6,692 nt of DNA, from contig JAMNXK010000118.1 in assembly GCA_023653245.1 (NCBI GenBank), positions 1-6,692 of the forward strand. Direction: 5' to 3'. The stretch comes from Tagaea sp. GTDB lineage: Bacteria; Pseudomonadota; Alphaproteobacteria; CACIAM-22H2. The notes under the pieces were generated by a model, which made no database searches, was not told where the DNA came from, and saw only the letters and a list, made by a program, of their open reading frames with translations. The position numbers and the translations under genes were made by a program. Shown here one piece after another: positions 1 to 5,616 of the stretch. Each line of letters starts with the position of its first letter. Position 1 is the first letter of the stretch.

Positions 1-375
1 CCATAGCGCGATGTCGATGCCCGCGAGCGCTTCCATCGCCGGCCCCGCGACATGGCCGAGGGCGGCGAAGTAGCGCGTGAGATCGCGCAGCGCCATCGCC
101 GGATCGTCGACTTCCGCGCCGCGCAAAGCGGGCTCGGCGACATGGGCGACGAGATCGGCGGTCGCCGACGGGTGGGGCAGGCCGAAGCACTCGCCCACAC
201 CCACATGCCCTTCGCCATCCTCGACCGTCACGAGCGTCGCGTATTGCCCGGCGCGCGGGATGGTCTGGAAATGCGCCGCCGGGCGCAGCACCGAGGGCGG
301 TACCTTATCGGCGCCGCCATAAAGCCGCGCGAAGCTTGCTTCCAAAGGATGGGCCGTCAGCCGGGCGATCCGCAT
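1..375 (-). CDS. Mandelate racemase/muconate lactonizing enzyme family protein, N-terminal part (partial)
   Basis: This is the first 125 codons of a gene that runs off the left edge of the window, read without a stop from ATG at 375-373. It begins MRIARLTAHPLE, then has a beta-strand region (QYATLVTVEDGEGHVGVGEC, residues 44-63), a helical part ending in LRGAEVDD (residues 84-91) and GIDIALW at residues 119-125. This order (a 'TLV.VE..dG..G.GE' strand, a helix ending in 'L.G.d', then 'GIDiALWD') is that of the N-terminal capping domain of the enolase superfamily, mandelate racemase/muconate lactonizing subgroup. Members abstract a proton alpha to a carboxylate in the cytosol, often in sugar-acid or aromatic-acid catabolism. 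The catalytic barrel lies outside the window, so the substrate cannot be told. There is no Shine-Dalgarno before the ATG; a -10 hexamer lies 6 nt upstream instead. The ATG at 379-377 is in another frame. Confidence 0.8.
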   Translation of the reverse strand, partial: MRIARLTAHPLEASFARLYGGADKVPPSVLRPAAHFQTIPRAGQYATLVTVEDGEGHVGVGECFGLPHPSATADLVAHVAEPALRGAEVDDPAMALRDLTRYFAALGHVAGPAMEALAGIDIALW

Positions 376-381
376 TCATAA

Positions 382-410
382 TTTATAAAAAATTGACGGC
401 AGGGACGCAA
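382..410 (-). promoter_or_regulatory. Sigma70-type promoter for the enolase-superfamily gene, likely giving a leaderless mRNA
   Basis: On the minus strand TTGCGT (410-405) is followed after 17 nt by TATAAA (387-382). The ATG at 375 starts exactly 6 nt past the -10 hexamer, so initiation at the usual distance would fall on or next to the A of the start codon. The AT-rich stretch stands out from the GC-rich surroundings. The hexamers are seen directly; promoter activity is inferred. Confidence 0.55.
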
Positions 411-433
411 GCGGGTTTTTCGTCGTATCCGGT

Positions 434-459
434 CCCATCGCGGGCACGCCCGCGACGGG
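434..459. repeat. GC-rich inverted repeat in the gap between the 133-aa gene and the enolase-family gene
   Basis: TCGCGGGC (438-445) and GCCCGCGA (448-455) are perfect complements 2 nt apart; after one mismatch, CCC (434-436) and GGG (457-459) extend the pairing. It lies 16 nt past the stop of the minus-strand secreted-protein gene and so could end its transcript. No T-tract follows on the minus strand, so it is not a standard intrinsic terminator. Apart from this and the promoter, the gap holds nothing else I can recognise. Confidence 0.45.
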
Positions 460-474
460 ATCGGGACGACGCGA

Positions 475-876
475 TCAGAGTCTCTCGGAATTGCCGGGCT
501 TGATCTCGCGCAAACGCGAGCGCGGCTTGCCGTCGGCGGGGTTGACGGCTTCGATCTTTCCGTCGGCCGATCGGACGAGCTTCGAGCAGGAATTCCGGGG
601 GCCGACATCCCAGTCGGTGCAATAGGCGTTGCCCTCGATCCGCCAGGGTCCCGTCATCACGCGCCCGTTCGGCAGCCGGATGACGGCCCGGCCGTCGGCG
701 CCGAAATAGTAGGGCGTCGCGCCGGCGCCCGTCGCCGGATTGTCGTAGACGTCGAAGATCGCCGTGTTGCCGCGCACGAGCCTTTCGATTTCGGCGCCGC
801 CGATCTCTTGGGCTTGGGCCGGCACGGCGAGGCTCGCGGCGATCGCCGCGGTGGCAAGAAGGACTGGTCGCGACAT
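475..876 (-). CDS. Small secreted (periplasmic) protein of unknown function
   Basis: This 133-residue protein has a typical Sec signal peptide: MSRP, a hydrophobic core over residues 5-19, and an AQA|Q-type cleavage site near residue 22. The mature part of about 110 residues contains PYYFGADGRA (residues 55-64), GPWRI (76-80) and two cysteines, C86 and C97, in YCTDWDVGPRNSCSK, which could form a disulfide. A 'YF..dG....G.W.....yC..w......C' pattern occurs in small alphaproteobacterial secreted proteins of the DUF995 sort; I offer that resemblance from memory with low confidence. The start is supported by an AGAGAGG-like ribosome site about 6 nt before ATG 876-874 and by the signal peptide beginning there. 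It is divergent from a LysR-type regulator, a common arrangement for a LysR target. There is no lipobox and no membrane segment beyond the signal. The function is unknown. Confidence 0.8.
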   Translation of the reverse strand: MSRPVLLATAAIAASLAVPAQAQEIGGAEIERLVRGNTAIFDVYDNPATGAGATPYYFGADGRAVIRLPNGRVMTGPWRIEGNAYCTDWDVGPRNSCSKLVRSADGKIEAVNPADGKPRSRLREIKPGNSERL

Positions 877-907
877 GGATGACCTCTCTCGATTTGGGCG
901 CGGCGGA

Positions 908-941
908 TCGGCGCGCCGAGGGGGGAAGATTCGAATCTCCC
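908..941. promoter_or_regulatory. Two adjacent palindromes, candidate LysR operator region
   Basis: TCGGCGCGCCGA (908-919) and AGATTCGAATCT (927-938) are each perfect 12-nt palindromes; the second extends to 924-941 with one mismatched pair. Their centres are 19 bp apart, about two helical turns, inside the 116-bp divergent gap between the 133-aa gene and the LysR gene. LysR regulators usually bind dyads in such gaps. Neither palindrome is the textbook T-N11-A form, because both have an even-length centre. Binding is inference. Confidence 0.4.
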
Positions 942-977
942 TGGCAATAACAAAAGACGCATGGGCGCTATTCGGGC

Positions 978-992
978 TATAAAGCCGGAGTT
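978..992 (+). promoter_or_regulatory. Possible -10 element and ribosome site just upstream of the LysR gene
   Basis: TATAAA (978-983) lies 9 nt before ATG 993, and GGAG (987-990) lies 2 nt before it, too close for normal Shine-Dalgarno pairing. The same GGAG is 8 nt before the in-frame GTG at 999, an ideal spacing. I find no good -35 at 16-18 nt. If TATAAA is the -10, transcription would start near 990 and cut off the GGAG, so the two signals conflict. The real start could be ATG 993 with a nearly leaderless mRNA, or GTG 999 with a promoter further upstream. Confidence 0.35.
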
Positions 993-1886
993 ATGGATGT
1001 GCCGACGGCCGCCGAGATCGAAGGGTTTCTCGCGCTCTTCGACGAAGGAAGCGTCAGCGCCGCCGCGAAGCGGCTCAAGGTGAGCCAGCCCGCGATGAGC
1101 GCGACGCTGGCGCGTTTGCGCCGCCGCTTCGGCGATCCCTTGTTCGCGAAGGCCGGCCGTCAAATGGTGCCGACATTGCGCGCGGAACGACTCCTGCCGG
1201 ATATCGTCCGCCTCCGTGAGACGGTTCGATCGCTGTCCGCGCCCGCGCCGAAATTCGATCCCGTCACGGCGAAAGGCCGCTTGGTCGTCGCGGCCTCGGA
1301 TTACTCGCAGGCGGTTCTTCTGTCGCGTTTCGCCACGGGGCTCTCGGCGGCGGCGCCGGGCATCGCGCTCGAGTTCAAGGCGCTGGATTGGGACAATCTG
1401 CGGGAACAGTTGGAGCGGCGTCGGATCGACCTTGCCATCGTTCCGCGGGTGGACGCGTGGCCGGAACTGCGATCCCTCGCCTTGTTCGAGGAGAGTTTCG
1501 TCTGTGCCGCGCGCGCGGGGCATCCGGTGAAAACATTGACCCTCGATCGCTATTGCGCGGCGGCGCATCTGAGCGTCGTGCCCGGCGCGCGCCCGTTGGC
1601 GAGCGCCATCGACAAGACCTTGGCGGAAATGGGCCGCCAGCGGCGGATCGCGCTGACGGTGGGCGGCTTTCTGGTGGTCCCTCAATTGCTGGCCGCGACG
1701 GACTGGTTGGCGACCATCCCGGCGCGGCTCGCCACGCTCTTCGCGCCCGGAATCGTCGCGCGGAAACTGCCCTTCGCCGCGCCGAGCTTCGTGATGGCGG
1801 CCGTCTGGCACGCGCGCAGCGAGCGGGACCTCCTGTCGCGATGGGCGAGGCGCACGCTCGCCGATTTGGCGGCGCGCGGCGGTTGA
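993..1886 (+). CDS. LysR-type transcriptional regulator
   Basis: The 297 residues match the usual LysR size of about 300. Residues 6-60 form the winged helix-turn-helix: FLALFDEGSVSAAAKRLKVS (residues 12-31) holds the first helices and the turn, QPAMSATLARLRRRFGD is the recognition and linker region, and DPLFAKAGRQMVPT is the wing signature of the family. From about residue 90 a periplasmic-binding-protein-like effector domain follows (GRLVVAASDY; later DLAIVPR), which would bind a small inducer. The DPLF...GR.M.PT wing is most like the NodD/DntR/NahR branch, whose members often sense aromatic compounds; extending this to an inducer here is inference. It is divergent from the 133-aa secreted-protein gene (116 bp) and convergent with the receptor gene (8 bp). 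The start could be ATG 993 or GTG 999; this changes only two residues. Its likely targets are itself and the divergent gene. Confidence 0.93.
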   Translation: MDVPTAAEIEGFLALFDEGSVSAAAKRLKVSQPAMSATLARLRRRFGDPLFAKAGRQMVPTLRAERLLPDIVRLRETVRSLSAPAPKFDPVTAKGRLVVAASDYSQAVLLSRFATGLSAAAPGIALEFKALDWDNLREQLERRRIDLAIVPRVDAWPELRSLALFEESFVCAARAGHPVKTLTLDRYCAAAHLSVVPGARPLASAIDKTLAEMGRQRRIALTVGGFLVVPQLLAATDWLATIPARLATLFAPGIVARKLPFAAPSFVMAAVWHARSERDLLSRWARRTLADLAARGG

Positions 1887-1894
1887 GGACTTCG

Positions 1895-3199
1895 TCAGGT
1901 CCGGCGCAGGCCGTCGATGAATTTGGCGATGCCGCCTTCGAGCTTTTCGGAGGCTTGGGCGATGGTGGCGGCGGAATTGCCAACCGCGCCCGAAATCTCG
2001 GCCGTCTTGCCGGCGGACGCGCCGACCGTGCCGGCGGCATCGGCGGCCGAGCGCGCGCCCTCGGCGGCGTCGCGGGCACTGGTGGCGATCGCGGCGGTCG
2101 CATTGGCCTGGCGGCGCACGGCGTCGGCGACCTGGCCTGCGAGCGCGTTGATCTCGCCGATCGTCCCGTCGACGGCACCGATGGCGCCGACGGTCGCCTT
2201 GGTCGCGTTCTGGATCGCCGTCACTTGGAGGGTGATCTCGTCGGCGGCGGCGCGGGTTTGGTTGGCGAGGTTCTTGACCTCGCCGGCGACGACCGAAAAG
2301 CCCTTGCCCGCTTCGCCGGCGCGCGCGGCTTCGATCGTGGCGTTCAGCGCCAGCAGGTTGGTCTGGCGCGCGATGTCGCCGATCAGCTTGATCGCCTTGC
2401 CGATGCTTTCGGCGGCGCCTGCGAGTCCGCCGACCGTGGTTTCGGCGCGTTTGGCTTCGCCCGCACCGCGCTCGGCGAGGGACGTCGAGGAGCGCGCGAG
2501 CCCGCCGATCTCCCCGATCGCCGCTTCGATGTCCCCGGTCGCCGACGCGACGCCGTTGGCACCGGTTTCCGCCCCGCGCGCGCGCTCGCCGCTGCGCGCG
2601 GCTTGATCGCGCGTGTCCGCGGCGGCGGCCGCAAGGTCGCGCGCGGCGTTCTGCAAGCGATCGCTGGCGCGCGCGATCTCGGCCGAATTCGCGCGCACGT
2701 CGGCTTCGAGCCCGCGCGACAGGTCTTCGCGCGCCGCGCGCTCGCGCGCTTCGATGCCCGCGATATGGTGGGCGAGGGTGAAGTCCATCTCCAGAAAGAC
2801 CGCGCGGTTGAGCGCTTGCAGACCGGCCAGCGCCGCGTCGCGGTCGCGCCCGGCCTTGCGCCAGACCACCGCGGTCATTTCGTTGAGGATGAAGGCGAAG
2901 CCGACGAAGTAGTTCTCCATCGTCAGGCCGAGCGTCGCGTGCTCGGCCTGGAGCTTGCCGACCAGCGCTTCGTACTCCGCGTCGAATTGGCCGGCGAGCA
3001 GCCGGGCGTAATGCGGTTTTTGCAGCGCCAGCGCGCGGTCGAGGTCCGGTCCATCCTTGATGCCGGCACCCGCATAGGCGATCCGCAATATGCGCTCGAT
3101 CTCCGGCGTCAGCGCGGGCGCGATGGCGGAAAGTGCGGCGCGCGCGGCGGCGTCGAAAGCGGCGAATTTGGCGCGAAAGTCGAGAACGATTTGCGGCAT
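1895..3199 (-). CDS. Soluble methyl-accepting chemotaxis protein with globin-coupled (protoglobin-like) sensor
   Basis: This 434-residue cytoplasmic receptor has no membrane segment. Residues 1-145 look like a globin-coupled sensor domain: [12 protein letters not shown] (31-42), [18 protein letters not shown] (59-76), [14 protein letters not shown] (85-98). By the family pattern H87 (before 'lGL...nY') is the probable proximal haem ligand and Y42 the probable distal tyrosine. Residues 146-260 are an Ala-rich helical stretch with heptad character. The signalling tip at residues 267-317 contains [18 protein letters not shown] and [18 protein letters not shown], the near-invariant region that contacts CheA and CheW. 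The C-terminus ends FIDGLRRT with no CheR/CheB-binding pentapeptide. HemAT-type proteins of this build sense O2 and steer motility; O2 as ligand is inferred here. The frame stays open upstream to 3466, but ATG 3199 is chosen because AGGGGG lies 7 nt before it and the upstream frame overlaps another gene. Confidence 0.87.
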   Translation of the reverse strand: MPQIVLDFRAKFAAFDAAARAALSAIAPALTPEIERILRIAYAGAGIKDGPDLDRALALQKPHYARLLAGQFDAEYEALVGKLQAEHATLGLTMENYFVGFAFILNEMTAVVWRKAGRDRDAALAGLQALNRAVFLEMDFTLAHHIAGIEARERAAREDLSRGLEADVRANSAEIARASDRLQNAARDLAAAAADTRDQAARSGERARGAETGANGVASATGDIEAAIGEIGGLARSSTSLAERGAGEAKRAETTVGGLAGAAESIGKAIKLIGDIARQTNLLALNATIEAARAGEAGKGFSVVAGEVKNLANQTRAAADEITLQVTAIQNATKATVGAIGAVDGTIGEINALAGQVADAVRRQANATAAIATSARDAAEGARSAADAAGTVGASAGKTAEISGAVGNSAATIAQASEKLEGGIAKFIDGLRRT

Positions 3200-3206
3200 G
3201 AACGGA

Positions 3207-3239
3207 CCCCCTGGCGACGGCAACGCGGCTGGTTGCCGT
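3207..3239 (-). promoter_or_regulatory. Ribosome binding site and adjoining hairpin before the chemotaxis receptor
   Basis: On the minus strand AGGGGG (3212-3207) lies 7 nt before ATG 3199 and fixes this start. Just upstream, ACGGCAAC (3217-3224) and GTTGCCGT (3232-3239), plus-strand sequence, form a perfect 8-bp stem with a 7-nt loop. It ends 4 nt before the ribosome site, lies in the 62-bp gap after the 60-aa ORF, and lacks a T-tract. It may act in the mRNA leader or stabilise a transcript end; its function is unknown. Confidence 0.5.
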
Positions 3240-3261
3240 TCACCATAGTCCATCCGGTACG

Positions 3262-3444
3262 TTACCGCGCGAGCGCCGGATCGCTCTCGTCGAGGGCGTA
3301 GATCCAGGTCACGCCGCCATCGGCCGCACGCCGGCGGATCGGCGTCTTGGACAGCATCGCCGCCAAGACGCCGGAATCCAGCTCGGGCGCGGTATCGGAG
3401 TATCGTTCGTGAACGATCAACGTGATGTGATCGGGTTTGCGCAT
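3262..3444 (-). CDS. Small hypothetical protein, 60 aa
   Basis: This short frame encodes [20 protein letters not shown] through to ...[20 protein letters not shown] do not recognise it. It is polar, with no signal peptide and no membrane segment; a short hydrophobic strand (ITLIVHE, residues 7-13) and another (GVTWIYAL, residues 44-51) suggest a small alpha/beta fold. Third positions of codons are mostly G or C, as in the neighbours, except in the first 15 or so codons, which are richer in A/T. There is no clear Shine-Dalgarno; TTTGGG directly touches the ATG. The start codon and codons 2-5 are part of a perfect 12-bp inverted repeat, so initiation could be controlled by RNA structure, or the stretch might be regulatory rather than coding. 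It lies 79 bp after the multicopper oxidase and 62 bp before the receptor, all on one strand. Confidence 0.5.
   Translation of the reverse strand: MRKPDHITLIVHERYSDTAPELDSGVLAAMLSKTPIRRRAADGGVTWIYALDESDPALAR
3402..3417. repeat. Short inverted repeat inside the 60-aa ORF
   Basis: ATCGTTC (3402-3408) and GAACGAT (3411-3417) are perfect complements separated by 2 nt, lying only 13 bp from the larger inverted repeat. It is within codons for IVHERY and may be chance, but its closeness to the larger repeat makes it worth listing. Confidence 0.35.
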
Positions 3445-3472
3445 CCCAAAGACGTGAGACGCGCAAACCCGA
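3431..3472. repeat. Perfect 12-bp inverted repeat spanning the start codon of the 60-aa ORF
   Basis: TCGGGTTTGCGC (3431-3442) and GCGCAAACCCGA (3461-3472) are exact reverse complements with an 18-nt loop (3443-3460). On the minus strand the start codon (3444-3442) lies at the loop's 3' edge, its G being the first paired base, and codons 2-5 form the 3' arm. No T-tract follows on either strand, so a standard intrinsic terminator for the oxidase gene is unlikely. It could be an operator, a leader hairpin hiding the start codon, or a Rho-linked transcript end stabiliser. Confidence 0.75.
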
Positions 3473-3523
3473 GTTTCAACCCCGGCGGTAAATCTTGTCG
3501 GACGCGATATCGAAGTTAACCGA

Positions 3524-5479
3524 CTACGAGATATTCACGCTCCACATCATGCCCGCGTCTTCGTGCTCCAGCACGTGGCAGTGCATCACGAAATCGCCGG
3601 TGTAGTCGACTTGTTGGGACACGAACTGGACCGTCGGCGCGGGCCCCGTCGTGGGCCCTTGTTCGATCCTGACCGTGTCGCGCCAAATCATGGCCGGCGC
3701 AAGATTGATCCCGTAGCGCTGCGTGATCATGAACGAGTTGATATGGATATGGAACGCATGCGGCCCGAAGCCGTTGACCGGGTCGCTCGACACTTGCCAG
3801 AGATCGACCGCGTTCAGCTTGAGTTGCAACTGCGCAGGTAAGGGGGCCGGCGAGGGCGGTTGCGGCAACGCGAAGGACGTCGCCGGCGTGAAGGGCGTCG
3901 GCGGATTGGGCGGCGTCGCGGTGGGATTGTTGACCAAGCCACCGGCCGCGCCGTTGATGAATCCGAATTGGATCGATTGAGTCGGCGCCGTCGGGACGGT
4001 GCCGGTCAAGGGCGGGCGGATGAGCGAGTTCGCGCCGAAGGCGCTCGCCGCGGGAAGCGTCGCGGCCGTCTGCGCCGTGCCACTGATCGCAATCGTCGCG
4101 ATGGTTTGGTTGGGCGTGGCGATCGGCGGCACACCGCCGGCGGTCCATTGCATGGCGTTCACATTGAAGGTCGCACCGTTCGTCCCCGATGTCGGCGCCT
4201 GAACCAGCAGATCGAGGCGCTGACCCGGCGCCAGGATGGCGATTTCGTTGAGGGCCGCTTGGGCGAGATTCGCGGGCGAGGAACTCGGCGCGCCGAGCGG
4301 AAACGGAACCGGGATCCCCGTCGTCGGCGAGTTCGTCAGCGGCACGCCATCGACGGCGATCGCGAAGAGCGCCGGCGATGCGACCGGCGTGCCGCCTTGC
4401 GCCACTTGCAGATAGAAGAACTGCTCGGCCGTCGCGTTGACGACGCGCCAGCGTTGGATCTGGCCGTACTGCATGGCGATGGTCGGATTGATCTGACCGT
4501 TGACGCTCATCTGCAAATTCGCCGTCGGGGCGGGCGTGGTGGCGTTGATGCCGTAGAAATTGACCGGATCGACCACGCTGGGCGAGCCGGGCGTGGGGCC
4601 GGCCGTATAGGGGATGAGTTGAACGACCAGCACGCTCTCCTGTTGCTGGGGAGGCATGTTGGAAATCGCGTCGAGATCGCCCCGGACGATGAAGGCGCCG
4701 GCCATGCCGCTCGCCACTTGCGCGCCGACCGAGCCGTGCTTGTGCGGGTGATACCAGTAGGTCCCCGCCGGAATCTGGGTCGTGCCGCCACCTTGCGTTT
4801 GGCCGAAAGTGTAGCCGTACGTATAGGTGCCGTTGCAGGCCCAGACCGGCGTGGCGGCGCTCGGCGTGCAGGCCGCGCTCGGGCCGTTGGCGGCGGGCTG
4901 CAGCTCGATGTAGACGTTGTCCTGCAGCGGCGAGACGTGCAAGCCGTGCGTATGGAGATTGATCGTGTTGAAGCCGTGCGGGTTGGTGGGGACCGCCGCT
5001 TGCGTGATGGCGCCCGCCGCCTCGGGCACGGGTTCGGCGGGAAGATTGTTGGTCAGCACGACCGACACGTTCTGCGCTTGGCCGTTATTGGCGATCGCGA
5101 TCGTCGGCGGGACGATCGGGGCGTTCGCCGCCGGGAGGTTGTTGGAATCGACGAAGGCCCTGAGATAGACCGGCTGCGCGATCGCGCTTTGGCCCGTACC
5201 CGTAACCATATTGGTTTGGACCATCTGAGCGGTGAGCCCGAAACTTCCGTTGCCGGCCGGCGCGATGACCGGCGGATTGACGAGCGCGGGGCCTTGCGCC
5301 GGCGTCACGATTGCCGGCGCCGCGGCCGTGCGCGGCGTGGTCAGGGCCCGGACCGGCGCACCTTGCGTGCCGTGCGCATGCTGCGCCCAGGCGGGTCCGC
5401 TTGCCACGAGGGCGGTCGTCGTCAAAAGCCCGTTCAAAAACGCGCGACGGCGGATCGTGGTCGGTTCGCGATCGGTCAT
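3524..5479 (-). CDS. Tat-exported multicopper oxidase (laccase/CueO-like)
   Basis: This 651-residue protein couples one-electron oxidation of a substrate (phenols, metals such as Cu(I), or similar) to four-electron reduction of O2 to water. Residues 9-33 are a twin-arginine signal (IRRRAFLNGLL, then WAQ|H), so it is exported folded to the periplasm. The copper motifs appear in order: LHTHG (H176, H178), YWYHPHKHG (H244, H246; H248 also present), HAFHIH (H574, H577, H579) and HCHVLEHEDAGMM (H633, C634, H635, H639, M644). The type 1 copper ligands would be H574, C634, H639 and M644; the others make the trinuclear centre. The HPHKHG and HCH..EHED.GMM motifs closely resemble CueO, but no Met-rich loop is seen. 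Oddities are a long Ala/Pro-rich N-terminal segment (residues 34-125), Pro/Asn-rich linkers (residues 365-405 and 515-550), and Ala in place of the usual Pro in the third motif. C204 and C215 may form a disulfide. GGGGGG 5 nt before ATG 5479 supports the start. The substrate is unknown. Confidence 0.94.
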   Translation of the reverse strand: MTDREPTTIRRRAFLNGLLTTTALVASGPAWAQHAHGTQGAPVRALTTPRTAAAPAIVTPAQGPALVNPPVIAPAGNGSFGLTAQMVQTNMVTGTGQSAIAQPVYLRAFVDSNNLPAANAPIVPPTIAIANNGQAQNVSVVLTNNLPAEPVPEAAGAITQAAVPTNPHGFNTINLHTHGLHVSPLQDNVYIELQPAANGPSAACTPSAATPVWACNGTYTYGYTFGQTQGGGTTQIPAGTYWYHPHKHGSVGAQVASGMAGAFIVRGDLDAISNMPPQQQESVLVVQLIPYTAGPTPGSPSVVDPVNFYGINATTPAPTANLQMSVNGQINPTIAMQYGQIQRWRVVNATAEQFFYLQVAQGGTPVASPALFAIAVDGVPLTNSPTTGIPVPFPLGAPSSSPANLAQAALNEIAILAPGQRLDLLVQAPTSGTNGATFNVNAMQWTAGGVPPIATPNQTIATIAISGTAQTAATLPAASAFGANSLIRPPLTGTVPTAPTQSIQFGFINGAAGGLVNNPTATPPNPPTPFTPATSFALPQPPSPAPLPAQLQLKLNAVDLWQVSSDPVNGFGPHAFHIHINSFMITQRYGINLAPAMIWRDTVRIEQGPTTGPAPTVQFVSQQVDYTGDFVMHCHVLEHEDAGMMWSVNIS

Positions 5480-5616
5480 GGATGCCCCCCGGCATAAAGA
5501 CGAACTCTATGTCGAATAGTAGCAGACGATTGTTTCAAATCGAGTAAAAAATGAACGCGCGCGCGCGCCTGCCGACGTTGTGGTGCTCGAATGCCGTTAC
5601 CGCTTAGAATGGCGAC
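5480..5616. promoter_or_regulatory. Divergent gap between multicopper oxidase and secreted-protein gene, with -10 element
   Basis: This 137-bp gap must carry promoters for both strands. On the plus strand TAGAAT (5605-5610, five of six matches to TATAAT) lies exactly 6 nt before ATG 5617, predicting a leaderless mRNA; no convincing -35 lies 16-18 nt upstream. On the minus strand the oxidase has a G6 run (5490-5485) as ribosome site, but I find no confident -35/-10 pair; the AT-rich stretch 5531-5555 is the likeliest zone. Positions 5556-5568 are alternating CG, which can take up the Z form; its meaning is unknown. Confidence 0.45.

Noticed and set aside
52..381. Plus-strand frame of 109 codons at the left edge
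   Set aside because: The minus strand reads open through the edge with a good enolase-superfamily N-terminal pattern; the plus frame is its antisense shadow.
434..459. GC hairpin as intrinsic terminator of the 133-aa gene
   Set aside because: No T-tract follows it in the direction of transcription; kept only as an inverted repeat.
657..1811. Minus-strand open frame of 384 codons antisense to the LysR gene
   Set aside because: Arg-rich low-complexity shadow; the plus strand has the complete LysR pattern.
1388..3301. Long plus-strand open frame of 637 codons opposite the LysR end and the receptor
   Set aside because: Its translation is repetitive Arg/Gly/Ala text typical of the antisense of GC-rich genes; the LysR frame and the minus-strand receptor both have clear family motifs.
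3200..3466. Upstream extension of the chemotaxis receptor frame by 89 codons
   Set aside because: The extension is Arg-rich, overlaps the 60-aa ORF in another frame, and the ribosome site AGGGGG fits ATG 3199.
3860..5497. Plus-strand open frame of 545 codons opposite the multicopper oxidase
   Set aside because: The translation is almost entirely Arg/Gly/Asp-rich without domain motifs, while the minus strand carries all four copper motifs and a Tat signal.
5556..5568. Alternating CG run as a functional repeat
   Set aside because: Thirteen nt of alternating CG is not surprising in such GC-rich DNA; no repeat unit or partner is seen elsewhere.
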